Assembly (NCBI GenBank): GCA_028279655.1
Contig: JANQNH010000005.1
Location: forward strand, 62,001-126,000
Direction of reading: 5' to 3'
DNA length: 64,000 nt
DNA from: Candidatus Nanoarchaeia archaeon
GTDB taxonomy: Archaea > Nanobdellota > Nanobdellia > Woesearchaeales > JACPBV01
The translations under genes were made by a program, and so were the position numbers. Of the stretch, positions 1 to 7,049 are shown piece by piece; within the stretch, counting starts at the first letter, position 1; each line of letters starts with the position of its first letter. The notes beneath the pieces were generated by a model. That model did no database searches, was not told the origin of the DNA, and was given only the letters and a program-made list of their open reading frames with translations.

Positions 1-356
1 AGTTTTGTTGCATCACCACATTTGCAATCCAAACCCTCTTCTATTCCAAACTTCATTGCTTGTCCATCCTTGTCAATTCCAGAAACATCATAACCCTCTT
101 CTCTTAATATCAGGACACCTAAAGGCAAGCTACATCCAATATAAAGGCCCTTCTTACCTATCCCTTCTGTCTCCTGCAAAATTCTTAGAGGTAGAATATG
201 GACTCTTGGTTTAATGGCATACTTATAATGATTACCTTTTAGATCAAATCTGCAATGGGCCTTATTTAAAAAATCCCAAGCGAATGCTTTCCCGCTATAT
301 GCGGCATCTTGACTTTCAAATTCAATACCATCCCAAGTCTGCTCTATAATTTGCAT
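1..356 (-). CDS. Class I SAM-dependent methyltransferase, truncated by window edge
   Basis: The N-terminal 118 residues of a gene that runs off the left edge. A glycine motif (LYIGCSLPLG, about residues 71-80) followed by an acidic residue at the end of the next strand (VSGID, about 91-95) matches motifs I and II of Rossmann-fold methyltransferases. The start is the ATG at 356; an in-frame TAG lies about 36 nt upstream. An AAGGAG-like site lies about 18 nt upstream. The substrate cannot be told from this fragment. Family assignment is fair, function unknown. Confidence 0.6.
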   Translation of the reverse strand, partial: MQIIEQTWDGIEFESQDAAYSGKAFAWDFLNKAHCRFDLKGNHYKYAIKPRVHILPLRILQETEGIGKKGLYIGCSLPLGVLILREEGYDVSGIDKDGQAMKFGIEEGLDCKCGDATK

Positions 357-395
357 ATACTTGGGGAATGATAACTCCTTTTTAAGAATATACTA

Positions 396-521
396 TCAAA
401 TCCTCTCCAGATAACCAAGGTCATCAAAGTTCTCCTCAGCACATTCCTTACAGTAACTCTCGCTGCTATCTTTAATGCAGAACTCAGCTTCACTCTCGCA
501 TATTATACATCTCTTAGGCAT
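396..521 (-). CDS. Small zinc-binding micro-protein (41 aa)
   Basis: A 41-residue frame, MPKRCIICESEAEF onward, with two cysteine pairs: C-x2-C near the N-terminus and C-x2-C in SYCKEC. This spacing is typical of a single small zinc ribbon. It lies 39 nt upstream of the truncated methyltransferase on the same strand, so the two may be cotranscribed. The acidic tail (EENFDDLGYLERI) has no recognised domain. Function unknown; small zinc proteins of this style are common in DPANN genomes (family knowledge). Confidence 0.6.
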   Translation of the reverse strand: MPKRCIICESEAEFCIKDSSESYCKECAEENFDDLGYLERI

Positions 522-714
522 GAACAGGACTTAACGATCTCTTCTTCAATCTCATAAACAGCATTCCATTCTTGATCTCAATCTGCTGATGAATTAAAAA
601 ATTATCATGCCGCCTAACTATGTCTATTTTAGAATTCTCTCTATTTTCATTTAAAAAAATAAATACCACCCCCCTTTTGTGCTTCGTGGTCTCTTTCTGC
701 CACCCCCAGCACAT
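514..714 (-). CDS. Candidate leaderless 66-aa protein, unrecognised
   Basis: A basic 66-residue frame (MCWGWQKETT...SLSPVHA). Its ATG lies about 25 nt downstream of a TATA-like box (TATTTAAAT, about 735-743 on the minus strand), the expected position for a leaderless archaeal gene. The stop overlaps the start of the zinc micro-protein gene by 8 nt, so this could be the first gene of a small operon. No domain recognised. The alternative is that the promoter serves only the zinc protein with a long leader. The stretch 715-823 holds this promoter and nothing else I can support. Confidence 0.35.
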   Translation of the reverse strand: MCWGWQKETTKHKRGVVFIFLNENRENSKIDIVRRHDNFLIHQQIEIKNGMLFMRLKKRSLSPVHA

Positions 715-823
715 CTTATTTAATCGACCCTTTCATTTAAATACTTTTGGTTTGGGAAATATGACAAGATTATCCCAGTATATTTATTTGTATACTGGAA
801 ACAAGAATATTCAAACCAAAATC

Positions 824-877
824 TTATTCACCAATAACCTTTACTAGTACCCTCTTCTTACGTTGACCATCAAAGTC
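824..877 (-). pseudogene. Detached C-terminal copy of yjbQ (18 codons)
   Basis: Eighteen codons encoding [17 protein letters not shown] plus a TAA stop, matching the last 18 codons of the intact yjbQ at 957-1010. Most codon differences between the copies are synonymous (for example GAC/GAT, GGG/GGT, GTG/GTA, AAA/AAG, GTA/GTT, ATA/ATT). The only amino-acid change is the first residue, Glu to Asp. It has no start codon of its own and is a remnant. It is the downstream member of a direct repeat flanking a 79-bp segment with hairpins. Confidence 0.8.
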
Positions 878-956
878 TGCCTAAGGGTTTCACCCGCATA
901 GGCCCCTGTGCATGATTAGTACTACCTCGCTTTGCTCGGTAGTAAGAATGAGTCTT
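878..956 (-). repeat. 79-bp hairpin mini-element between yjbQ 3'-end copies
   Basis: Read on the minus strand, this segment has a 6-bp stem ACTACC/GGTAGT (921-926 with 938-943) around an 11-nt loop GAGCAAAGCGA, then a second hairpin with GCCTA/TAGGC arms (about 880-903). The same 11-nt loop, with one change and a different but fully paired 6-bp stem, occurs beside tRNA-Thr at 32416-32438. It sits exactly between the two copies of the yjbQ 3' end. Mobility is inferred. Confidence 0.55.
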
Positions 957-1373
957 CTATTCACCTATTACTTTTACTAGCACCCTCTTCTTACGTTGCC
1001 CGTCAAACTCAGCATAGTATATCTGCTCCCAAGGACCAAAATCAAGTTTTCCATTAGTTACAGCAACAACTACCTCTCTTCCCATGATCGTCCTCCATAG
1101 GTGGGCATACCCATTATCCTCTCCGGTCATATTGTGCTGATATAGGCTCTCATCAGTAGGGGCCAGTTTCTCCAGCCACTTCTGAAAATCATTGATAAGC
1201 CCAGACTCTGCATCATTTATATACACAGAAGCAGTTATATGCATAGGATTAACCAGCACCATTCCTTCCTTCACTCCAGATTCCTTAACAATATCTTCAA
1301 CCTGGTCTGTTATATTGACAAATTCATGCCTACTCGCCGTATTGAACCAAATATGTTTTGTTAGTGTTTTCAT
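957..1373 (-). CDS. yjbQ: YjbQ family (UPF0047) protein
   Basis: A 138-aa protein, the usual length of the UPF0047/YjbQ fold. Family landmarks are [15 protein letters not shown] (about 45-60), the YQHN segment, the AHLWRTIMG stretch and the terminal [14 protein letters not shown] strand. Some members have secondary thiamine-phosphate synthase activity; the native role is unresolved. I prefer the ATG at 1373 over 1382 because GAGGTG lies 6 nt upstream of it. Its 3' end is duplicated downstream (824-877). It is transcribed away from mscS, across an inverted-repeat element. Confidence 0.85.
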   Translation of the reverse strand: MKTLTKHIWFNTASRHEFVNITDQVEDIVKESGVKEGMVLVNPMHITASVYINDAESGLINDFQKWLEKLAPTDESLYQHNMTGEDNGYAHLWRTIMGREVVVAVTNGKLDFGPWEQIYYAEFDGQRKKRVLVKVIGE

Positions 1374-1429
1374 ATCATTCACCTCTTAAAGAGTATCTCA
1401 TCGATCAGATTTAAATATTTGCTTTACTC

Positions 1430-1535
1430 AATTAACAATGCTGCGCTCCGTTCGATATAAGGGGTTATACTTCAACCAAGTACTCTCGCAGGACAATATT
1501 CTTATTGTAGACTCCGCTGGGCAGCATTGTCAATT
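1430..1535. repeat. 106-bp inverted-repeat element between yjbQ and mscS
   Basis: Arms AATTAACAATGCTGC (1430-1444) and GCAGCATTGTCAATT (1521-1535) are inverted repeats with one mismatch over 15 bp. They enclose about 75 bp with smaller hairpins, such as ACAATA/TATTGT around 1493-1508. The architecture (long outer stem, internal hairpins, about 100 bp) is that of the other elements in this window, but the internal sequence is not clearly related to their core. It separates two divergent genes, so it could affect either promoter. Confidence 0.6.
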
Positions 1536-1594
1536 AATAACAAAAATTTTATATATCTAAAAAATTTCCAAAAATAAATATGGGGGTTGAGATT

Positions 1595-2407
1595 ATGGCA
1601 CAACAAAGTTTTTTCCTGGAAAAAATAGTAGAAGCTTCAGCTGTATATATACCAAAAGTTATCCTAGCAATAATAACCTTGCTCATAGGATTATGGGTAA
1701 TACGGCTTATTGGACTGTTTGCTGAAAAAAGGATGGAAAAGAAGGAAGTAGAAGCAACCCTCAAGCATTTCCTGAGCAACCTACTGAAGATTGGATTGAA
1801 GATCTTGCTTATTATCAGCGTAATATCAATGCTTGGTGTCCAGATGACCAGTTTTGTGGCTGTGATTGCAGCAGCTGGCTTAGCCATAGGTCTTGCATTA
1901 CAAGGCTCTCTGTCTAACTTTGCCGGAGGAGTCCTTATTATGCTCTTTAAACCATTTAAGGTTGGTGATGTTATTGACGCACAGGGCCATCTGGGTAAGG
2001 TAAGCGAGATCCAGATATTCAATACGATCCTAAAGACCCCTGATAACAAGACAGTTATAATACCTAATGGGGCATTATCCAACGGCAGCATAGTAAACCT
2101 GAGCACAGAGCCAAAAAGAAGGGTGGATATGACCTTTGGTATCAGCTACCAAGACGATATTAAAAAAGCAAAGAAGGTACTAAATGACATAGTCAGTAAG
2201 GACAAGAGGATACTTAAGGACCCTAAGCCACAGATAGTATTAAAGGAATTAGGGGATAGTTCTGTAAATTTTGCAGTAAGGGTATGGTGCAAATCCGAGG
2301 ATTACTGGGATGTAAAATTTGATACGAATGAAGCAACAAAGCTAGCATTCGATAAGAATAAGATCTCGATTCCATTCCCTCAGATGGATGTGCATTTGGA
2401 TAAGTAG
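1595..2407 (+). CDS. mscS: MscS-type small-conductance mechanosensitive channel
   Basis: A 270-aa membrane channel that releases solutes under membrane tension. It has three N-terminal transmembrane segments (roughly residues 15-35, 58-80 and 86-110). The third is the Gly/Ala-rich pore helix (AAAGLAIGLALQGSLSNFAGG), followed by the MscS beta domain signature (FKPFKVGDVID) and IIPNG. The alpha/beta C-terminal domain is complete. The start is placed at 1595, just after GGGGGTTGAG; an upstream in-frame ATG at 1580 lies at the likely transcription start. Length matches short MscS proteins. Confidence 0.92.
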   Translation: MAQQSFFLEKIVEASAVYIPKVILAIITLLIGLWVIRLIGLFAEKRMEKKEVEATLKHFLSNLLKIGLKILLIISVISMLGVQMTSFVAVIAAAGLAIGLALQGSLSNFAGGVLIMLFKPFKVGDVIDAQGHLGKVSEIQIFNTILKTPDNKTVIIPNGALSNGSIVNLSTEPKRRVDMTFGISYQDDIKKAKKVLNDIVSKDKRILKDPKPQIVLKELGDSSVNFAVRVWCKSEDYWDVKFDTNEATKLAFDKNKISIPFPQMDVHLDK

Positions 2408-2413
2408 AGAATC

Positions 2414-2929
2414 TTAATTTCTCTCCAGAAGAGTATCCAGAAATGGACCATATCCTTGTTTATAAGCGATGGGATCGGCTTGTTTAACTTTACTGACCCA
2501 ACTTAGAAGCCTACCATCTATAATAAGTTTTTTTACTAGGGATTCCCTCCCCCCTTCTGTGCTGTCTGTCAGTACTCGTTTTTGTAATTGTTCAACTGAT
2601 GTTGGATCTGGCAGCAATTCTCCAATATTAAGACTATATCTGTACCTCTTACCTCTGCCATAGTACGCTTCAGATCCATCATTGATTGGAGCTCTTCTGA
2701 GAATTCCTGCTTGATAACATGAAATAAGAGTCATACTATTATACCTATGGACACCTCTCTGAGCTTCACCTATGTCTATATACTCGGTCCCGCCGTAATG
2801 GTCTTCCAAAAATGCGCTCGCTTGTGCTGGGATCCACCCTTCAGGAAATCTTCTTTGGAGTGCTTGAAAGAAATCTAGTAATGATAAAGAACCTTGTTTT
2901 GTTAATAATTTGTCAGTGATCTTAACCAT
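2414..2929 (-). CDS. Hypothetical protein (171 aa)
   Basis: An unrecognised soluble protein starting MVKITDKLLTKQGSL. It has a possible winged-helix-like N-terminal third: helices around LLDFFQALQRRFPEGW, then a basic YYGRGKRYRYSL strand pair near residues 87-98. A TATA-like box (TTTATAAAC, about 2957-2966 on the minus strand) sits about 30 nt before the ATG, consistent with a leaderless message. It converges on mscS with a 6-nt gap. No catalytic motif is visible; DNA binding is only a guess. Confidence 0.7.
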   Translation of the reverse strand: MVKITDKLLTKQGSLSLLDFFQALQRRFPEGWIPAQASAFLEDHYGGTEYIDIGEAQRGVHRYNSMTLISCYQAGILRRAPINDGSEAYYGRGKRYRYSLNIGELLPDPTSVEQLQKRVLTDSTEGGRESLVKKLIIDGRLLSWVSKVKQADPIAYKQGYGPFLDTLLERN

Positions 2930-2987
2930 TTTCCCATTAAGGAAGGGGGATTTAGTTTATAAATTTTGTTACAAGTAAATAAAAAAA

Positions 2988-3110
2988 TGCGGAGAGGAGG
3001 ATTCGAACCCCCGTAAGCACTAAGCTAATAGGTATCTACCGCTTAAAGCGACCTAAGCTTGGATTCTTCTTTGGAAAATCTATCCCGTTTGGCCACTCCG
3101 GCATCTCCGC
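2988..3110 (-). tRNA. tRNA-Leu(UAG) with two introns
   Basis: Acceptor arms GCGGAGA/TCTCCGC, an archaeal Leu-type D arm (GCCGGAGTGG), a type II variable arm and a GGGGG-TTCGAAT-CCTCC T arm are all present, with discriminator A (Leu). A sensible anticodon arm appears only if two introns are removed: 21 nt at 3059-3079 (between positions 30 and 31) and 18 nt at 3034-3051 (canonical 37/38). The spliced arm is ATAGG-CTTAGGA-CCTAT, five pairs with anticodon UAG. The mature length is 84 nt. CCA is not encoded. Splice positions are inferred from the fold. Confidence 0.88.
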
Positions 3111-3210
3111 ATAATAGTAGAAGAGTATTGCTCTTATTTAAAAACATTACTAAAAATCATACACTCTAGATTAACAATCTTTAAATATCACTTATTAACC
3201 AAATTATCCA

Positions 3211-3912
3211 ATGAAAAAGATAATCTTCACATTAATGATATTGGGCTTAGTGCTGATTACTGCATGCAACAAGGATTCTTGTAAGGAATTCAAGGAACAA
3301 GCTTTACGAGACGACTGCTATCTTGAGAAAGCAACCCAGTCCGTCTCTTTAGAAACATGCAACAGCATCAAATCAGATATTGTAAAGGATTCCTGCATTG
3401 CAGAGATAGGTATAGAATTGACTGACCTGTCCATCTGCAATTCAATACAGGGAAAATCAAAGGATTTCTGTACTGCAAAGGTTGCTATCGCAGGTGAAGA
3501 TTTCTCTTTATGCAATGATATAACTACCCCTTACTGGTCAGATATATGCAATAAGGACATTGCTATAGCAACAGAGGATTACATGATATGCGCAAAGGTA
3601 ACAAATTTCTTAGAAAAAGATGGTTGCTATGACACTGTAGGAAGGTCAACAAATGACGTAAACTCCTGTTTCTACATCAGGAACGACACAGTCCATGACA
3701 GATGCGTAAGGACTATTGCCGTAGAGACACTAAACGAAAGCCTATGCGAGGAGACAAGGACAGTAGTATTAGGGGATATATGTTATCAAAAGCTAGCCAG
3801 GGCAAAAAAAGACGAATCTATATGCACTGGAGCTTCCTATCTGGAGATAAGAAACGCATGCATACAGATGGTAAGGTCGATACTAGCTGAAAGCAGTGAA
3901 GAAAAATCTTAG
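3211..3912 (+). CDS. Cys-rich repeat lipoprotein
   Basis: A 233-aa exported protein with a lipobox-type signal: KK, a hydrophobic stretch, then ITA-C with the modifiable Cys at residue 19. The rest is about seven degenerate repeats of 25-32 residues, each with a Cys pair about 8-10 residues apart (pattern C-x2-I-x5-D-x-C, then an A/S-rich linker). Paired cysteines could form disulfides in an extracellular solenoid. A signal peptidase II gene lies about 5 kb away (8887), which fits lipoprotein maturation. No enzymatic motif; role unknown. Confidence 0.7.
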   Translation: MKKIIFTLMILGLVLITACNKDSCKEFKEQALRDDCYLEKATQSVSLETCNSIKSDIVKDSCIAEIGIELTDLSICNSIQGKSKDFCTAKVAIAGEDFSLCNDITTPYWSDICNKDIAIATEDYMICAKVTNFLEKDGCYDTVGRSTNDVNSCFYIRNDTVHDRCVRTIAVETLNESLCEETRTVVLGDICYQKLARAKKDESICTGASYLEIRNACIQMVRSILAESSEEKS

Positions 3913-3923
3913 TTAAGTATGAT

Positions 3924-4088
3924 CTATTTCTTTTGCCACTTGTACTTTCTCATTCGGGCTGAAGCCCCATAGCCGCATGAAGCGCATTTCTTCTTGCTTA
4001 TATGGTATGTTCTCTTGCCGCATCTTCTGCAGTGTATCATATTCTTCTTTCCACTCTTCTTGCCCATAGATGGTGTTCCCTTGCTCAT
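3924..4088 (-). CDS. rpl37e: Ribosomal protein L37e
   Basis: A 54-aa zinc-ribbon protein of the large ribosomal subunit. It begins [16 protein letters not shown] and carries two CxxC pairs, CRRC and CASC, typical of L37e, with a basic tail ending MRKYKWQKK. The length is that of archaeal L37e. It lies 12 nt downstream of the Sm-like protein gene; the LSm-L37e pair is a conserved archaeal operon. The start ATG at 4088 is fixed by the conserved N-terminus. Confidence 0.95.
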   Translation of the reverse strand: MSKGTPSMGKKSGKKNMIHCRRCGKRTYHISKKKCASCGYGASARMRKYKWQKK

Positions 4089-4100
4089 TTTAGAATAAGT

Positions 4101-4328
4101 TTACTCTGGAGAAATTACAGTTATCGTATCTCCTCTGATAAAGATAACTCCAAGTTTTCTCTTTACCTCCCCGTCTTCTCTTTCTTCAGCGTTCTCTAGA
4201 ACAACATTGATATGTATATCAAATGATTTCAGATTACCTACATACTGCTTGTGGTTCTTCAACTCTACGATTACCTTCTTATCTCTTGCTCTGTTTAATG
4301 CATCTAAAGGTCTTGAAACTTCTGGCAT
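4101..4328 (-). CDS. Sm-like archaeal protein (LSm)
   Basis: A 75-aa Sm-fold protein that forms RNA-binding rings. Sm1 is visible in KKVIVELKNHKQYVGNLKSFD with the loop residues D-x-H-I-N, and Sm2 in LGVIFIRGDTI. The start at 4328 (MPEVSRPLDAL) follows a strong GGAGGGGTG ribosome site. The frame remains open upstream, but those residues are unlike any LSm. Cotranscribed with L37e. Two A+T-rich stretches upstream could be promoters. Confidence 0.95.
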   Translation of the reverse strand: MPEVSRPLDALNRARDKKVIVELKNHKQYVGNLKSFDIHINVVLENAEEREDGEVKRKLGVIFIRGDTITVISPE

Positions 4329-4583
4329 AAAAAACACCCCTCCAAAGTTTAAATAATAGGATAAGAGATGTGTATTCACTATATAAATGTATCGAAAATG
4401 CTTTAGAATTTTCGGACATTTATACAAAGAATATTTTTTACATTTTCTTAGTATAAATGTTTTGGAAATACAGCATATTTCCAAAGCTCAGAAAAGCAGC
4501 AAGCTTTTCTTCTGTTTGCATCTTGGATGGGTGATTGGTCACACTTAGCAAGGTTTAAAAATACACATTTATTCTTACGAGAT

Positions 4584-5111
4584 ATGACGGCTTTTATAAA
4601 TTTTCCAAGCGGAGGACAAGCTTACATAAACTCAAAGGATATGCAGAGAATCACCCCTGTTTTAGATATCTTTCATCAAGCGGTGGACAGATTATATTAT
4701 GACGATCATCAGGAACACATCCAATGCTTATCAGCTGCAGTATGCGTCTTAGCTACAGGTATATTCTATGGCTCCGGCCTCCCCCAGGAAAAAAATCTTG
4801 TTAATCCAAGCGAAGAGCTTCATCCTTTGAGGAGCTTGATTTACTATGGTCAAAGTAGGCTTTGTGAGAAGTTTGCTCAGGGCGCCAACTTTCCACCACA
4901 CGAATTCATTTCAAACAGGCTTTACTTTGCAGACACGTTCCTCCTCCATGAAGCAGTGTTACTGCAACAGAGCAGAAATCAAGATTCTCCCTATTTTGCA
5001 GCATTGGAACGAGGATTAGAAGAGAAGATAGAGGATTATGGAATAAGACAAACTAGTCAAAATCTATCATATGCACAATTATGTGAGATTATCAAACTAT
5101 CTCAAAATTAG
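4584..5111 (+). CDS. Hypothetical protein (175 aa)
   Basis: An unrecognised, mostly helical protein. The likely start is the ATG at 4584 (MTAFINFPSGG), because a TATA-like box (TTTAAAAAT, about 4553-4561) is about 27 nt upstream. An earlier in-frame ATG at 4527 lies before the promoter. A hydrophobic stretch (LSAAVCVLATGIFYG, about residues 52-66) is too short and isolated to call a membrane segment. It ends 51 nt before S8e, which has its own promoter. No known domain. Confidence 0.65.
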   Translation: MTAFINFPSGGQAYINSKDMQRITPVLDIFHQAVDRLYYDDHQEHIQCLSAAVCVLATGIFYGSGLPQEKNLVNPSEELHPLRSLIYYGQSRLCEKFAQGANFPPHEFISNRLYFADTFLLHEAVLLQQSRNQDSPYFAALERGLEEKIEDYGIRQTSQNLSYAQLCEIIKLSQN

Positions 5112-5132
5112 TGAAACCCACTTTCCATAACA

Positions 5133-5142
5133 TTTATAAATA
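5133..5142 (+). promoter_or_regulatory. TATA box of the S8e gene
   Basis: TTTATAAATA centred about 26 nt upstream of the S8e ATG at 5163. At this spacing archaeal transcription would begin within a few bases of the start codon, so the message should be leaderless. No Shine-Dalgarno sequence is visible before the ATG. The same arrangement recurs before many single genes in the window. Confidence 0.7.
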
Positions 5143-5162
5143 AAACTAAAATTCTACTTATT

Positions 5163-5543
5163 ATGGCAATATTCCAGGGAAAAGCAAAGAGAAGCGAAAG
5201 AGGCTCTAGATATAAGAAATATAGGGGCTATAAGAAGCATGAACTAGGCAGGGCACCTTCTCTTACAGGGCTTGACAAGAAAAGGCTACAGAAAGTAAGG
5301 ACCTTGGGTGGCAACAGAAAATTGAAGCTGCTTAGGGAAGATCAGGTTAATGTAGTAGATCCAAAGACAAAGAAATCACAGAAGACAAAGATAAAGACCA
5401 TAACTGAGAGCCCTGCAAACAGGCACTTTGTAAGAAGAAACATAATGACCAAAGGAGCCATTATTGAGACAGAGCTGGGAAAAGCAAAGATCACCTCCAG
5501 GCCAGGCCAGGATGGTGTTGTTAACGCTGTTTTGATAAGTTGA
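5163..5543 (+). CDS. rps8e: Ribosomal protein S8e
   Basis: A 126-aa small-subunit protein shared by archaea and eukaryotes. The N-terminus (MAIFQGKAKRSERGSRYKK), the ELGRAPSLT segment, VRTLGGNRKLKLLR and the C-terminal IETELGKAKITSRPGQDG are S8e hallmarks. Length matches archaeal S8e. Transcribed alone from a near-consensus TATA box with little or no leader. The next 95 bp contain an inverted repeat and the promoter of the following gene. Confidence 0.96.
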   Translation: MAIFQGKAKRSERGSRYKKYRGYKKHELGRAPSLTGLDKKRLQKVRTLGGNRKLKLLREDQVNVVDPKTKKSQKTKIKTITESPANRHFVRRNIMTKGAIIETELGKAKITSRPGQDGVVNAVLIS

Positions 5544-5560
5544 ATTCTATATTAAGGTTA

Positions 5561-5595
5561 TAACTACTCTCTTAATTTCTATTATATAGTAGTTA
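5561..5595 (+). terminator. Inverted repeat downstream of S8e
   Basis: TAACTACT (5561-5568) and AGTAGTTA (5588-5595) pair perfectly over 8 bp, 18 nt after the S8e stop. It lacks a long terminal U run, so it may be an RNA-stabilising or processing hairpin rather than a terminator. Archaeal termination is usually U-tract driven. Confidence 0.4.
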
Positions 5596-5637
5596 CAATT
5601 AGTAATATTTAAAAGGGGTAAGGAAATTCAAACATCT

Positions 5638-6984
5638 ATGAAGGATAGGAACCATAATCTTCATTTGAATATAAATTCAAAGCCCCTTACAAGCAGGGTC
5701 TTCCTTAGACATGCAGATAAGCCTTTAGTAAGCTATCATGTTACAGGAAAATCTTTGGATTTGGTTGTGGAGTCACAAGAACCCAATAGAGCGAGTTACG
5801 GACAACAACTTACTCTTGAATTGGAGGGGAGAGTAGAGAGAGAACCGGCAGGAAGGACAGTTTTGGTCTATACAGATGAGGGAAAACTTTTATTATCTGA
5901 TCTTAAAAACAACCATTCCAATGAAACTGGTCCATGGGCTGGTTTTGGGACCGAATTAATGAATCTTACAATCAGCTATATTTCAGGATTACTTAGGGAG
6001 AAACCACCATATGATGCAGAAAATATTGAGATAAGAACTAAGATTACAGATCCAAAGGCAATGAGGATATTAATGTCGTTTGGATTTAGGCCTAAAAGTA
6101 TGCCAGATGTTTTAAGAGATTATTTTGATAACTTTAGGAGTAGAAAAGATAGTATTCCCTATGAACATATTATGTATGTGATTAATAAGGATACAGGTAG
6201 GTTTGGCCTTACTGCAGATGTTAGTGATATAAGAGAGAAAGCTCTTGCTTGGTATTTGCCAGTTGCAGGTTATGTTCAGGATGGAGCTGTTTTTGTTCCT
6301 GATTTTGGAACTTTTATTAAACCTTCATCCATAGAGCAGGCTTATACCAAAATACAATACCAATTTCCAGAGGTTGAGCTACTAGAAGCGGATTCCACTT
6401 TTATGGGATCTACCTTAACAGACCCCTCTACTTCAAGATGGATAATGCACACACTTGCTCGGAAAGGGGTTTTTGCTTGGGGCATTGTACTTGATCATGA
6501 GAAACTTTCCCAATATTATGAATATCTTTTTAGTATTTCTTATGATGGTAAACCTGCTATTGTCCGAAAATCAAGGGATAAAGAATACTGGAATGCATAT
6601 ATTTTAACGGAGGTTGTAGATGGGAAGGAAGGTAAGCAGCTCGCTTGTTCAATGATAGCTCCTCACTGGCCTTCTGAGCATGGAGTTGCTGTAATAGATG
6701 GTATTTGGACTTCAGTGGGTTATGGAATTCCTGAGAAACAGGCATTATATAAGGCAATGGAGTATGATATGGCTCCTACACATAGGATATTAAGATTATG
6801 TAAGAATGGGATATCTCTTTCTACAGAGGGAGCTTTTTATGCTCAGAATGGTCATAGAGAAATGAGCAGAAACCTGGCTGGTTATGTTAATCCAGCTTAC
6901 CGGCCTCCAGGTAGACAAGAGATGGTTAAGATATTGCATCCTGCTTTTGATCTAAGACTCATTGATACGGTTGGGTGCAGGTGA
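5638..6984 (+). CDS. Hypothetical protein (448 aa), possible GNAT-like N-terminal part
   Basis: An orphan protein. Residues about 100-160 (GFGTELMNLTISYISGLLREK, then IRTKITDPKAMRILMSFGFRPK) resemble the acetyl-CoA-binding helix and the closing strand of GNAT acetyltransferases, a weak resemblance by eye. The C-terminal half is rich in aromatic strands and unrecognised. A TATA-like box (ATATTTAAAAG, about 5603-5613) precedes the ATG by about 30 nt. Its codon choice leans more to T-ending codons than the neighbouring ribosomal gene. Function unknown. Confidence 0.65.
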   Translation: MKDRNHNLHLNINSKPLTSRVFLRHADKPLVSYHVTGKSLDLVVESQEPNRASYGQQLTLELEGRVEREPAGRTVLVYTDEGKLLLSDLKNNHSNETGPWAGFGTELMNLTISYISGLLREKPPYDAENIEIRTKITDPKAMRILMSFGFRPKSMPDVLRDYFDNFRSRKDSIPYEHIMYVINKDTGRFGLTADVSDIREKALAWYLPVAGYVQDGAVFVPDFGTFIKPSSIEQAYTKIQYQFPEVELLEADSTFMGSTLTDPSTSRWIMHTLARKGVFAWGIVLDHEKLSQYYEYLFSISYDGKPAIVRKSRDKEYWNAYILTEVVDGKEGKQLACSMIAPHWPSEHGVAVIDGIWTSVGYGIPEKQALYKAMEYDMAPTHRILRLCKNGISLSTEGAFYAQNGHREMSRNLAGYVNPAYRPPGRQEMVKILHPAFDLRLIDTVGCR

Positions 6985-7049
6985 AAGGAGTTTAACTGAA
7001 CTGAGAAACAACCACAAATCATAAATACTGAATTATTAATTCTCCTATT

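Noticed and set aside
1549-2106. 185-codon frame antisense to mscS
   Set aside because: Entirely within mscS; no initiation signals and no recognisable protein.
2988-3110. Single-intron folding of the Leu tRNA giving anticodon UUC or UGA
   Set aside because: Those anticodons contradict the discriminator A, the Leu-type D arm and the long variable arm, and leave an A-C mismatch; the two-intron fold has none of these problems.
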